Positions 1 to 11,994 of a stretch of 64,000 nt of DNA are shown here, piece by piece. The notes under the pieces are model-generated. The model was not told the origin of the DNA, searched no databases, and saw only the letters and a program-made list of their open reading frames with translations. The stretch is from Ceratodon purpureus (Eukaryota; Streptophyta; Bryopsida; Pseudoditrichales; Ditrichaceae). The stretch is from positions 34,563,020-34,627,019 of the forward strand of contig CM026426.1 of assembly GCA_014871385.1 (NCBI GenBank). The letters are read 5' to 3'. The translations under genes and the position numbers were made by a program. Positions within the stretch are counted from its first letter, which is position 1. Every line of letters starts with the position of its first letter.

Positions 1-929
1 GTTTAACTATGCTTTTGGTAATTCCTCATGACCAAATTCCTTGTTCGTGATTATTTAAACCCCGGCCGCCTTGACATTTATGCTAAAAATTTATCTCTGA
101 CTCAAAAGCTGACCCTCCGGCCATAATGAACTACAAAGATGCTGCTTTGGAGGGGAGGGAAGGCGAGCCGCGAGGTCCCTCAACTATCCAGGGAAGTTGG
201 CTTTAGAAGGATGTGACGCCCTGAATTTATGCGTTGGCGGGGTCCATTTGTGGCCGAGTGGGGAGCTTGAACGCCAACGACCCCTCGGATTTGAGGTTGG
301 CGGGGCAAAAAGAGCTTGCGGTGCAGATGCTCTAAAGAGAGTTGGGACTGCGGGGTTGAACTAAAGTTGGACCTTTGCAAGGTGCTGCAGCTCCGTGGAG
401 GTGTTGATATACCTAGAATTGTCAAAGGGAGCCGTCAAGGAGACAAAAGTAGGAGTTGAAGGGTGAAAATACACTACGGTTGTACAAAATCGCACTTACG
501 GCAGCATTTCAAGGCAGGGTGTAAGTTTGGAGCCAAATTAACCCCATTCTTGGGAACCTTTTGTTAAAAGTAATATTTAGAAGTAGTCTTACATCTCGTC
601 TATTTTTGAGATTGCTTGCTATCTTTGGCTTGCATCCCTTAATTCATCATAATGAGTACAAATTTGAAATGAAAGTACTGTCATATTTTCAGGATAAGTG
701 TTTTGTACTATTTATGTGAAGGTATAACTTAGATTCTTTCAGTTTAAAGAGCCAAAGTCCATGTTCTAGTACTTGACTAACATCCTCAACTATTTCCATA
801 TGCCACGAGAGACTATACAACACAAAACCCTAGAAAATGGAGGTTTTGGATTGGTGGGCCAAAACACAACGTAAAAGTTATTTTTTGATATTGTTTTTTG
901 AAAATTAGTAAAAATACGTTTTGGTTTAG
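1..929. other. No gene recognised
   Basis: Mixed-composition DNA with only short open frames and no recognisable motif. I see no RNA gene, repeat array or transposon end here. Confidence 0.5.
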
Positions 930-1353
930 ATGGGCCTAACATTGACAAATGACAAAAATGGTTTATTGGGGCTAGTTGAGAGCATCGAAGATTTCAGCCC
1001 TCACTTGAACTTCAGCCCATCAAAAACGATTAGGGTTAGCTCTTGTACTGGTTTTGTACATAGCGTACTGGTTGTACACAATGGACCAATCATCGTCCTA
1101 GAACGTGGCGATAAAAACAAGAATGACCTGACACTTCCAGGTTATATGGGGCCTTTTGCAGCGACATTCTCTCCTCTACATTCGAATTTGCAAAGGCGGC
1201 AGTTGAAGACTTTGTCGTTTCTCTATACCACCATGAGGGAATTTCACAGCGCCGCCTCTAAGTCATTCTTTCTGGTTTCTGTTGTTCTCTCTCTTGAGGA
1301 GAAAGGTGGGATGCCTTTCAAGAATTGGCTTCTCAACACATCCCTCAAACCAG
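930..1353 (+). CDS. Possible exon upstream of gene A
   Basis: An open frame begins near 930 and reads into a good donor-like site (CAG then GTGAGT) at 1354. The peptide has no motif I recognise. It could be a leader exon of the coiled-coil/zinc-finger gene that follows, but I could not find an acceptor near 2,250 that keeps the frame. It may equally be untranslated or chance open sequence. The downstream stretch to 2,270 is rich in GTAC and holds a diverged duplication. Confidence 0.2.
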
Positions 1354-1635
1354 GTGAGTACTGTGTTATCCTTTGTTTCCTTGTGCATGCACAAGAATTG
1401 CTTTGTGGGTTTTTGAAATATGTGGCGAAAATTCAGCCAGGAAGGTGCAATGAGCGGTACTCTTGTCGAAGAAATAGGTTTTCGTAGCGTTCTTCAAGAT
1501 GTGTGGGTTCCCTTCTCTGCTGCTTTGGGCTCCTGCTTGCCTGCTCACTTGCTCTTGCAATTACTATGGGCGTCTTGTACGGTTGACCGTTTCGTTTTCG
1601 TGAGAGTAGTTGTTCGGAAGGTTCTGCATAGACTT

Positions 1636-2170
1636 GAGTAAATAAACTCTTCGGAGTGTTTTCAGACATAGTGACAACTCAGAAAATTAGAGGTTTGATT
1701 ACAGTCCACTCGTCCGTGTCAGAAGTTTGTCGATTTTAACGTCCTTATCATTTTGTAACTCCGCTAGTACTTGGTGTACAAGTTACAGTACAATATGTAC
1801 TTCTTTTCGTACAACTCTATACTGCGATGTTATTCCTAAGTTCATACATCCTTTCCACCGGCCGGTGCTGTGTATCGTAATAGCTTGTGTTCTTAGAATG
1901 ACTCATATAATACTCCTAGAGCAGTCCACGTTGTTATCCATGTCGTTAGTATAGTTGTTCCAGGGTTGCGCACAAAATTGAGAAAATGCACTCTTCGTAG
2001 TGTTTTCAGCCATGGTGAGTTCTCAGTATTCCTAACATTCGATTACATTTGACTCGTCGTTGTTAGAAACTTATCGTGTGGTTTCATTGTTATGATTTTG
2101 TACTTCTAATAGTTCATAGTGTACAGATTGAAGTACCTCATTCACTACTTCCAGCACAACTCTCCTGCTT
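1636..2170. repeat. Diverged direct duplication, about 190 bp
   Basis: The segment 1,636-1,830 is repeated in the same orientation at 1,983-2,170. Both begin with a ctcttcg-agtgttttcag block, then share a gattaca-(g/t)t-actcgtc block, a cattttgta / gattttgta block and a run of GTAC motifs. The copies are clearly diverged and contain no open frame. They lie just upstream of gene A. Confidence 0.5.
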
Positions 2171-2270
2171 CTAGCACAACTCTCCTCTACGTTATAAGTA
2201 TTTTCTGATCCTACAATGTATCACCTTCTAATTTCCGAAACATTTTCTGTCTTGCAGTTCTTAGGTTTAC

Positions 2271-4799
2271 ATGGATTACGATGGCAAAGATTGGATGGTT
2301 CGGAGCAGGGTCTTCTCCAGGGAAGACGAGCCGGCCAGTGACGACTACGAAGATGGTGATGACGTCGATCTCCCTGCTAGTCCACGGGCTGAAGGCGCAG
2401 TCGACGGGAAGGTGAAGAAGACCCCTTTGGTCAAGCAGCTTGATAAGTTGGCATCTCTTGAGACGCATCCTCCACCCCGTGCCGTCACTGCAGAGGAGTT
2501 TGAGAGCAAGTACGGCTTGCCCAACAGAGGTAAAAACCCGCACAAGCTCCGACCTCCACATGACCTGCATGACAAAGACGTGAGTGATGTTTTTGGGCCA
2601 GCGAAGGGGAGAAAGGGGAGATCTGGGTATCATTATGGAGAATGCAAGGATGTCAAAGTCTTAGCCCGCATAGCAGAAATTTTCCTGATTGTGTACCTGC
2701 GAGACTTCCCCAAGTCCAAGGTGATAGGAAAGCAGTTTGCCAGAGGTATAATTATGGAGAAGCACAAGAAGAAGCCTGTGAGCTGGTCGGAGTTTGCAAG
2801 GACCTCCAACAAGAACCAGCGGAACAAATGGCTCAAAAATGTAAGGTTGTGTCTCACGGGCCTACCTGAGCTCACTGGTGCTGATGAGGTGGAGTTATAC
2901 AAGATGGAAGGGATAAATGATCTCTTCCATGACCCTACCGCTGGATCATCATCGGGACTTCTAAGGAGTTCTAAGGTGAAAGAAGAAGTGGAGGAGAAGA
3001 TTCCAAATGGACCAAAGAGGGAGAAAGACATCAACGACATAATGTAGATGTTGAAGTTGGTGGGATTGCAGCTTCATGCTGTGAATGAAGACCACGTTGG
3101 CGTAGGGAAAGAGAGAGTAGAGTTGGCTTCTAAAGTTGCTCAAGAGGAGGGGGTGTTGCGGAAGACTGATGCCAAGGTTGCAAAACTACATAAGGTATGT
3201 GATAAGCCCGAGGATGTGGATGGTGTGGAGGCCTCCTCTAAGAAGGAAGAGGCTTACCATGATATGGTAAGAGATGCCACAGTTGATTTTGAAGCTGCTA
3301 CATCAGAGTTGAAGGAGTCTAACCTCATGTATGAGAAGCTTCAAATCAGGCAAACTTGTTTAAGGAGGCAATTTGATGCCTTGTCGTTCCAACTGTCGCG
3401 CATGAAGAGAGGAGAAGTTGCAGTATCGATGAGGCCGAGACCACTGTGTTCCATGTTTGACCCCAAAACAGTGTCACTATCTGATCTATTGCTTTGATGC
3501 CTCGTGCTCTTTGCTTAAACCATTTTCCTCTCAACAATATCATAGTATGCACATGCAAGCACCTTTACCACCCCTGGTGCGCAGGGGTTTGGTTCTGAGT
3601 GGCTAACATATGTGCCGATCCAAGTTGCGGATCAACAGTGCATCCGAATTGGTTTCGTTGTTTGGGATTCGGCCAGCTACATTTACCTCTTCAGAAGCTT
3701 GTTCAATCTTTAGATTTAGAAAAGCAGCGAGAGATGATCCTAGCAACGTTGACATCTACTGCCCTCGAGTCCCATCCTAATATCGGTGAGCTTGTTACTT
3801 GAAGTTCAGTAGGATTGAATATCTAAGGTACACTATCTAGTACGCATTGTACCAATTGGTACATTGTATCCGGTGTTAAGTTCTTTTGCGGTAGAAAAAG
3901 TACGAAACAATCACCGGTGTTATTCCTAAGTCCTTATATTGAATCTAGGCTTGTCGACATTAGGGTACAGACATTGGGTCATCTGCTTCCAATACCAATA
4001 CCGTATCCTCCATCTATTGATTTATAACCTAACACACCTTATTCTCCTTTGTGCAGATCCGGACAAGGTGTATCAAGAGCAATTTGAACAATCCATCGCG
4101 TGCACATGGACTCAAAGTTTTGGTGGTACAGAGGCTATAACTTTGACTGAAAGCATGGGGGTACAGAGTCTGGGCAATAACAGTGCAACTGGGAGCGAAC
4201 AACGTCGGCTAGAGTCTCCAAAACATCTACTAAGGGTAATCTCGCAACTTAGTCTTCCGTACATAGATGAGGTCAACTCCCCAGAGAAAACGGAGCCTCT
4301 GCTGTGCACACAACCGTTGGCAAATGGCGATGGTGATGGAGGCGATTATACAGCCATGATAACAAAGCCGCAGCTTGTAGCCAATGACACAGACAGTCGC
4401 GTCACGGAGGTTATTGGAGGGGGCTCTCTGGCGGCCGCTTGCAAGACAGGAGTAGAGACAGAGTTAGAGGAGCGTATTAAGAAATTGAGAGAAGAAGCTG
4501 CAGAATTTGAGAGGCTCCAGAAATTACGACAGGAGGCTGTGAAACTTGAGCGTCTTAAGGAGTTGAGAGAGGAAGCCGCCAAGCTAGAGCTTCAGAAAGA
4601 GTTGAGGAATGATGGCCAAACTTCTGAGTTAGACAATAATAGATCAGAGAGACAAGGCGTGACTCAAATGGTAATCAAGGTGCCTCAGCCACCTCCACTC
4701 CCTCCTCTTGGTAAAGAGATGGAAACTACGGCATCAAAGCGTAAGACAAGAAGTGAGGTCGTTGCAGAGGAAGTAGCAAAGGAGGCAGTTGAATCATGA
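2271..4799 (+). pseudogene. Gene A: coiled-coil, zinc-finger-like family protein, disrupted
   Basis: Function unknown; the family is defined here by comparison with gene B (8.5-11.9 kb). Exon 1 (2,271-3,785) encodes an acidic N-terminus, a conserved block containing RGIIMEKHKKKPVSW and NQRNKW, a charged coiled coil (about 3,050-3,420), then a finger-like block with LCLNHFPLNNIIV, CKHLYHPWCA and C-x4-C followed by HPNWFRCLGFG. Exon 2 (4,057-4,799) joins in phase (donor GTGAGC at 3,786, acceptor TGCAG at 4,056). It encodes E/K-rich heptads with repeated LREEA and a basic KRKTR tail. Breaks are an in-frame TAG at 3,045-3,047, a frame change between about 3,440 and 3,510, and an in-frame TGA at 3,596-3,598 inside the finger. 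The matching finger of gene B is open, so this copy is probably non-functional. Multiple copies with decay suggest a transposon-borne family; that is inference. Confidence 0.6.
3786..4056 (+). other. GTAC-rich intron of gene A
   Basis: This is the intron between the two long coding exons of gene A, with GTGAGC donor and TGCAG acceptor. It contains six GTAC tetramers in 271 bp, where about one is expected by chance. It is one of several introns in the window with this property. Confidence 0.6.
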
Positions 4800-7700
4800 A
4801 AGAAACGTAGGAGAGGTTCCAGAAACAAATAGCCTCAGGGAACTTACTTAGTTTGGTGGGAGTGTGTTCATTCTTGGAGATTCAGAATTATCTCCATGTT
4901 GATTATTGTTTTTTCTACGGTTGGGTCAATTTTGAGTATTGGCGCCACCTATTATTGTGTGACTGAGATTTAATTTAATCAACTTTCCACCAACATCAAC
5001 CAATTCTTGTGCCACAATGTTTGATAAGATGGTGGTATCGCCCTTGAAACATTTCCCAACGTCCACTTCCAACTCTCATCATAACTCCAAATTTGGATCT
5101 GTTTTCCATGGGCTCAAAGTCTACTTCGACTTGCAAGGAAGTACCACTCGTGATACAAAAAGTACCTTATATTGTCCACAACGAACAAAGCAAGGTACAT
5201 ATTGTACAAATTAGTATAGAAATCTCTACAATTTCTTATGTGATATTGGAGTTACTTCGTAACCCCAAGAGTTATGCTTATATGGTGATGACGTAATGCG
5301 TCACCGCGAAGCTCCACAATGTGCCATGTCGCCTAAATATATATTTGGAAACTTTTGGTGAGTCAATATCTAGAAAGGTCAAACTTGCCACCACTATCAA
5401 ATGGTGTATCCAGGCAAGGCACATGATGTGTTGTCTCTAAACAACACATAGTGTACCTATTTCAAGACAAGGGCGTTATCTTTTGGGGGTATCCAATGGG
5501 GCTCACAGTTGGCAACTTGGCGATAAACTGAGGCCCACCAACCAGGGCTTCCATTGAAGGACGCTTAAAGCCGCGTAAGGGTTTCCTCTTCATGATAAAT
5601 AAAACGTTTTTTAATAAGAAATTTTAGAAATTATGAGCTAAATAAAGTTGACTATGTATTGTTCTTCAAGACTAATTTGAGGTCTTTCCAATCTTTGAAA
5701 ATATAAGATGTTATATCTATGGTTTTTTACATTGTATGACAAAAATGATAATTCTTGAAATCAACATTATCAAAATCTGTGAAAATATTCCAACTATATT
5801 GTAGAAGTTATAATGGTTATTATAAGAATATTAGTTGTCATGGCGTTCGGTTTCAAACAATGTTTTATTCTAGATCTAACAATGTTTTATTCTAGAATTC
5901 AGTGTACAATATAATCGAAAAGTAAAAAATATCCATTTTACATTAAGTTCAGATTAAACTCCAATAGGGTGAAAAGAACTTTGGGAGAGTTTTTATTTTT
6001 TAAATTATCAAAGCATAGTTTGTAGTATAAATGAAGAAATCATGTAAATTCACGTTCAAAACTCTAGCATGTAATGATCTTACAATATTCTAAATGTGAT
6101 TATATATTATGTCTAAATAAATTCAGTTATAATGGAGGATTCAATTTCAAGAGTACTTGTGATTAATAATGTCACATATTATTAATGATGAGAAGATGCT
6201 ACTTTGGATAGAAAATTAGTAATACTACCAATTTATAATTGTTATCTTTAAAATAATCTTTTACTTCAATTATTTTTGCTATAACAATCAGTTGTATATT
6301 CTTTATAATTTAATCTCCCACAACAATAAATTACATCAAGTATTCTAATAGTGGTTTACTTTTATTTTATGGAAGTTAAATATCAATTATACTATGAAAT
6401 AATACATATTAAATTATCATTTATTTTCACTTTAGATATGAAGCTAGTCTCATTGATTAAAAGTAATGTTGAATATGTCTCAATAGTATTTGAATTATTA
6501 TGAATATGCTTGTTTCTTAAATTACTATGCATACTTCAAAATCAACTCATTAATCAATTAATAATTGGGACAAAAATAAAATAATAAAATCCAATAGTAT
6601 TGAATATTGAATATATTTGAATGCACAAACATGAAGAATAACACATACGAAAGGATCAAATATGGATATATATATATTTATAACTAAACTATGCGATAAA
6701 CTAACTTCATATTAAATTCATCATGTACTCTTCACTATATATGAAGATTGATTGATTGATAAAGTAATGTTGTAAATATGTAAATATTATTTGAATTATT
6801 ATAAATACATTTCATTCTAAAATTACTATGTATACTTTAAGATTAATTCATAAATTGATTAATAATTGGGACAAAAATAAATATTAAAAATTCCCATAGC
6901 ATTGGAAAAGGAGTATACTTCAATGCACAAATATAAACAAGAACAAGTACGGAAGGGAAAAAAATTTCACTAGATATTTACAACCATTAATTTATTAAAT
7001 AGCCTATTGAATTTTCTTAATAACTAGTACTATGATTCACCAATAATCGTCGGGGTTGTGAATTATTATAGAATATCTTCTTCTGAATCCCTTTGGTCAA
7101 AATATATATTATTCACGAAATATCTTAGCTATAGGTCTCCATTATACATTGTACAACTCAATTTCAGCAAAATATATTTCCGTTACCTAAAAAACTATAT
7201 TTCACTATGTTTCACTATACTACATTATAATTAAATATATTGGCAAGGACTAATTTGAGATTCAATTTACTTCAAGATCAACTTTTACAATGTTGAAGTG
7301 CATTCCATATTGTGTTTTTACAACGTTAAAGGGAATTCCATATTGTGTTTGGAAGTTTTATCACAAGTTCATCCAATTCCAAACAGTTTATCGTCAACCG
7401 GATGACAGTTGTGCACCAACCATGTAGTACTGTCCTGCATTAATCCCTTTCCAACCGGAGCTGGCGGTTAGAAGTGAAGCAATCCGTCAAATTGCATACA
7501 TGGGCAACCGATGACCAAAGGTTTCTTGAGGAAGGCAACCGGTGACCGACGGTGGCACTAGTTTAACTGGCACAACCCGGTCACAATGCAGTCGGACTGG
7601 TTACTACCGGTAGTAGTCGTCTCGCACCTTGGGTCGGGGGAACTAGAGTTTTGTATCCATACCTTTGCGCGCTGGTCTCGCGAGTGCCGAGCGTCGTCTT

Positions 7701-8480
7701 CCTCGCTAGGAGAGAGGACCGTCACATTGAGTTTGGATCTACTCTCAAAGGTCAGTTAGGTGCTTCGTTTCTTTAGAAGGAAGTAGTTGGGGGAGTGCAA
7801 CAATGAGCTCTTTCAAGCGGAGCAACTCTCGGTAGAGATGGAGGTGTTGATAGGGAGGCGATTGGCGGGGAGTAAGTAGGTGAGGAGTCGGTTCTTGGTT
7901 AGGTTTAGTTACCTGCTAGCGCAAGCAAGGGAGGCGAGTTCAGCTACTGCATTCTGTTGAGCCGGATTAAGGTGCGCCATTTGTGTGTCCTCTTGCATTG
8001 GTTTTGATATTTAAAATTTTGCAATGCGCAGATTGCTAACATGGAGGGGTCAGGGTTTTGTAGAGTTTTCGTGGGCTGCGTTTGATTGAATTTCCAGAGT
8101 TAGGGTTGTAGCATTTGTAGAGTTAGTAAGACATTTAAGTTCGGATTTAGATCGTACAATTGGTTTTCACTTCTTTGAGTTTGCATACTTTGGCATTGCC
8201 TTTGTCGATTTGCCGAGCAAAATCTTATTGCATAGTTTACATCTTCATAATATTGTTTTGTGGCTGTGGTAGGTGGGATTATCTATCTACAGCGGTACTT
8301 CGATTTGTATAGTGCGTACAAGTTTGTACTACAGGTACCCCCTTTATCTTTTCCTTCAGAGGTTAGGTTTTAGCATATTACTATCATGCGTTATTCTTTC
8401 TATCGTAATTCAGACTCCGTAATTCTAGACCAAGAACGCACTCTTCTTATGTTTTAGGTTTAAAAGGAGAAATGGAGTGT
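4800..8480. other. Gene-free interval, AT-rich in its middle
   Basis: 4,800-5,340 is the 3' flank of gene A and still carries GTAC motifs (about 5,150-5,215). 5,580-7,380 is strongly AT-rich with no open frame of note. 7,380-8,100 rises in GC and has several AACCGG/ACCGG motifs; it could be a promoter or 5' region of gene B. 8,280-8,530 again has a GTAC cluster. No RNA gene was recognised. Confidence 0.5.
6370..6955. repeat. Diverged tandem duplication, about 290 bp
   Basis: 6,370-6,660 and 6,680-6,955 share the same order of blocks in direct orientation: a gattgat / cattgat block, aagtaatgttg, atttgaattatta, aaattactatg, and attaataattgggacaaaaa, ending near a shared aatgcacaaa. The copies are AT-rich and non-coding. 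Confidence 0.5.
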
Positions 8481-9850
8481 GCAGTGTGTACTGATTAGGA
8501 TAAAATGTACTAATATTGATAGAAATGTACTGTGGGACAGGGAATATGGCAAGAACCAGGGGCAAGGGCGCTAATTCCGGATCAAGGGGGCGTGGGACAG
8601 AGACGTCCGCACTTACCGATCTGGCATTGGCGGCCCAAAACCAGAGGGGCAGTGGGACGGTCGGGAAGATGAGAGCATGGAGGGAGACACTGGAGAAGAG
8701 AACAGTGAACAAATAAAGAAGAGGGTTTAGGAGCTCATGGCGGCTCTCTGTCAACAGGAAGCTTTGCCTCACTTGCTCCCCCACAAGATAACTAGGGGGA
8801 TTGTTTTGGAAGAGGAGAACGAGAAGGTGGATTGGACCGCCTACAGTGCAGCAACAAATCTAACTCAGCGTAAGACACATGCTCGTAACGTCGTCAAGCT
8901 TGTAAAGGCGAAGGAGGGAACTGCAGCTCAACAAGGCGCGTGGCAAAAGATTCCAGTGGATCCTCGAGAGCTTCACTCATAGGTATGCAAAGGGAGGGGT
9001 AGCGCAGTGGGCGGAAAGATTACAGATGGAGATGACAGCGGCTCCCGGCTAGAGTACGTGGAGAAATTATTGGCGGTGGAGAACATGGAGCTTGAGGCAA
9101 GGATTGAGGGTGAACGGGTGGCTACTCGGACCAAAGAGAAACAGGTTAAAAAAATTGAGCACAATGCCGGGGTGGTTCGTATCTTGAAGAAGAGGCTGAA
9201 GACGTACGAGAAGGACTTAGCAGGAGCTAGGTCTAACGGAACAATGGATTCGTTGGCGCTTTCGGCCTTGGAGGAGAAAGTGAAAGCATGTTCTGAGTTA
9301 GTACAGAGCGAGCAAAACACTGCGAAGAGTATACAGAAGAGTGTTTCTGAACTAGAGAAGAGTCTCTCAATTCAGAGCAAATCAGTGGCACGAAAGCGGA
9401 TGCAGGTTGAGGGTCTTCAAGTAGAGCATGCACACCTTGGACGTGGAAGTGCTGACTTGCATATGAGACCACTGCCTTTGGTGTACTCAGTAGGGGAAGG
9501 AGGCAATACTCGAGGACCCATTGACATAGGCGGTTACTCTCTTTGTGGATTTGATTTTCCCCATTCACAGATCATTGTCTCTAGTTGTAGGCACGTCTAC
9601 CACCCATGGTGTGCATTGGTAGTATTTACCCGTGGCTCAGAATGTTATGCTCCAGAATGCAAACAGGTTCAGCCCATCAAATGGATCATGAATTTCGGAT
9701 GGAGAGGTGTGCATGGTTGGGGACGTCTTGGCGGCGAAGGTGATGAGTGGATCAAGATGCACACGGAGTGTGCATCTACTACTACTGCAGACGTAGCAGC
9801 TAGAAGTGAAGCCGTTGGAGCATATCTTAAGGCCATCAAATTCGTAGAAG

Positions 9851-10480
9851 GTAATGTTGTACACAATATACCTTTTTGTACATCTATGATCTCTATCATT
9901 TTCTATGTACAAGGCTTCTAAGGACGTGTCACTAGGAATGGTTGTATTGTAAAGTTTGTAGTGCCGGAGGTATTGTTTGTATATTCATATTCTTTATTTT
10001 TATGATTCGTACCAAGTCAGTTGATATTGCGTACTCTGTAATGCGGTGTGGTCAGAGCTAATACCTTGGCGTTTTTGTATACGTACATGATGTTATATGT
10101 TTTTACAAAGAATTACATAGTTTATTGTATAGTTGGTACTGTCGTATAGTTTGTATGTTCATTGCACTTGTTTCGTGAAGTTGCGATATGTCCATGTTTC
10201 CGGTTGGACTATTTGTACTTTGAATTGTATTGAGCTTGTGTCCGTCCATTCACTTGTACTCATTGCACCTTTTGATCATCTCTAAGTAGTTTTTTACCTT
10301 CGTTTGTACTGTTCATTAGTGTTACTAGAGTAGTGTACTCTATTTTGTACAGCTAAATTGTACTATGTGTATAAAGTTGTACACCGTTTATAGCCAAGTC
10401 CAGATTATTTGTACCTTGTTTGTACATTTTAGACTCCAGTCCAAACCATAATGTACTATGTGTTACTTGACATTGCATAG
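9851..10480 (+). other. GTAC-saturated intron of gene B
   Basis: Intron with donor GTAATG and acceptor GCATAG; the flanking exons join in phase. Ten GTAC tetramers fall within 10,201-10,460 alone, about tenfold above chance, mostly in the context TTGTAC or GTACT. No open frame of note. Confidence 0.6.
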
Positions 10481-10632
10481 AGCATGGCACCGAATATGGA
10501 GGCAGCGACGATGAGGAGCTCATCGACACTGACATGCGAGGAAGGGATTCACCAACAACTGTTGGATTTATAGAAGACCAAGTTCTTAGCACAGTCGAAG
10601 AGGTAGGGATACAAGCTGAAGTTCACGAAGCA

Positions 10633-11046
10633 ATTGAGAACACCATTGCAGGCAGAGGAGAAGATGAGAGAGCTGCGTTGGGGCCTGGGGGACAAGATAT
10701 TTCGGAGGGTGATACACTACTGATATCCACTGCAGGTGAGGGGGTCGGGCCGGGAACAATTACAGATGTAATTGGAAACACCCTTGCGAGCGTAGGAGAA
10801 GATGAGGGAGGTGTCTTATGGCCTGGGGGACATGAACTCACGGAGGGTGATACTTTAGTGATACCCACTGCGGGTGAGGGGGATGGGGACGGAAGAATTA
10901 CAGATGTAATTGAGAACACCATTGCAGTCAGAGGAGAAGATGATGGAGGTGTGTTGGGGCCAGGGGGACAAGAGGCAGCGCAGGGTGATACACTAGTGAT
11001 ATCCACTACGATTGTGGGGGGTGGAGAGGGAACAATTACAGGACAT
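10633..11046 (+). repeat. Three 138-bp tandem repeats coding 46-residue acidic units
   Basis: Units start at 10,633, 10,771 and 10,909. Each encodes I(E/G)NT(I/L)A, then GED, PGG, (E/Q)GDTL(L/V)I and ends G-x-ITD/ITG. The period is a multiple of three and the reading frame is kept, so the repeat is part of the gene B protein. The unit is rich in Gly, Glu and Asp. I do not recognise it. Confidence 0.7.
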
Positions 11047-11994
11047 GAGCAAGAGGCAGGGGCAGTTGAAATCATCATCGAGGAGCATGGAGCAAGCGGG
11101 GGAACATTACAACTCCCAATTACATCATCAAGGTATGTACATGCAACTTTGCCAAATATTATTCCCATTTCATATCATCTCATGTGAAATGTAAAGCTGA
11201 TTAGTGTACTTAGTGAGTACTTAGTGTACTAATTTTGTTCTCAGTGTACTAGTTTTGTTACTAATGTCTCGAGTTATAGGGCCGGCAATCCCAGCGGCGA
11301 AGATCGTAGAGGAATGCCTGATGCCGGAGAACCTGAAGTATCCGATACTCAGGCCGAAGGTCGTTGTAAGAATAAGGCAGATTCAAGAGGAAGAAAGCGG
11401 AATGTTGGGGAAACCCCACTGCGAATTCAGCCGACAAGGGGTGTAAGTTCGGAGAAGGAAGGAGGGACAGTTACAGTTTAAAAAAAAGCGAACAGGTTGA
11501 CAGCAAAAAGATCAAGAACAAGATGTAGACCAGGCCGAGGGCTCAGTTATAGCTAAAACAAAGAAGCGAAAGGGTAGGGAGCAGAAAGACCAAGACGAAG
11601 ATGCAGACCAGGCCGAGGGCACAGGCTCGAGGAAGAAGCGCAAGGTTCTCAAAAATCAGACTGAGCGGGCGAATGTTGGTGATCAGCAGAAGGGCGATTC
11701 TCTTGAAGACGACGCGGACATTCAAGAGGAGCGGGTTGGAGTAGGCAAGAAACAGGGAAAGCGCGACAACAAGAAGAAGAAGCATTCAAAGCCGAAACTG
11801 AGGAAAGGAGGACCGATCCTCAATCGCCCGTTGATGCCCGCAGCCCCTTGAGTGTTGCAGCGGTTTCCTAGTTGGTCGAGGAGGTTGCTGCAACCAGACC
11901 AGTTTTGATTTTTTGATTTACACTTGTAGCTTCTCCAATACTAGATTCTGGATTAGGAGCTCATACAGTTTTGAGGTTTCGTTTGTGTCCATAG

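Larger units (their letters stand above)
8546..11865 (+). pseudogene. Gene B: coiled-coil / zinc-finger-like / acidic-repeat protein, lightly disrupted
   Basis: Longer relative of gene A. The frame is open from about 8,640 and shares the conserved block (RGIVLEEENEKVDW, then TQRK) at about 8,790-8,910. A long coiled coil follows (about 9,030-9,430), then the finger-like block at 9,535-9,705 (LCGFDFPHSQIIV, CRHVYHPWCA, C-x3-C, P-x2-W-x3-FGW). A donor at 9,851 and acceptor at 10,480 join in phase, leading to three acidic 46-residue repeats. A second intron (11,133-11,279) also joins in phase. The tail holds two copies of a KDQ(D/E)-rich segment with basic clusters, including KKRKV. Breaks: in-frame TAGs at 8,728-8,730 and 8,980-8,982, and a frame change at a poly-A run near 11,478. 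The finger has only one cysteine in its first half, so it is a degenerate RING-like fold at best. Unknown function; probably nuclear. Confidence 0.6.
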
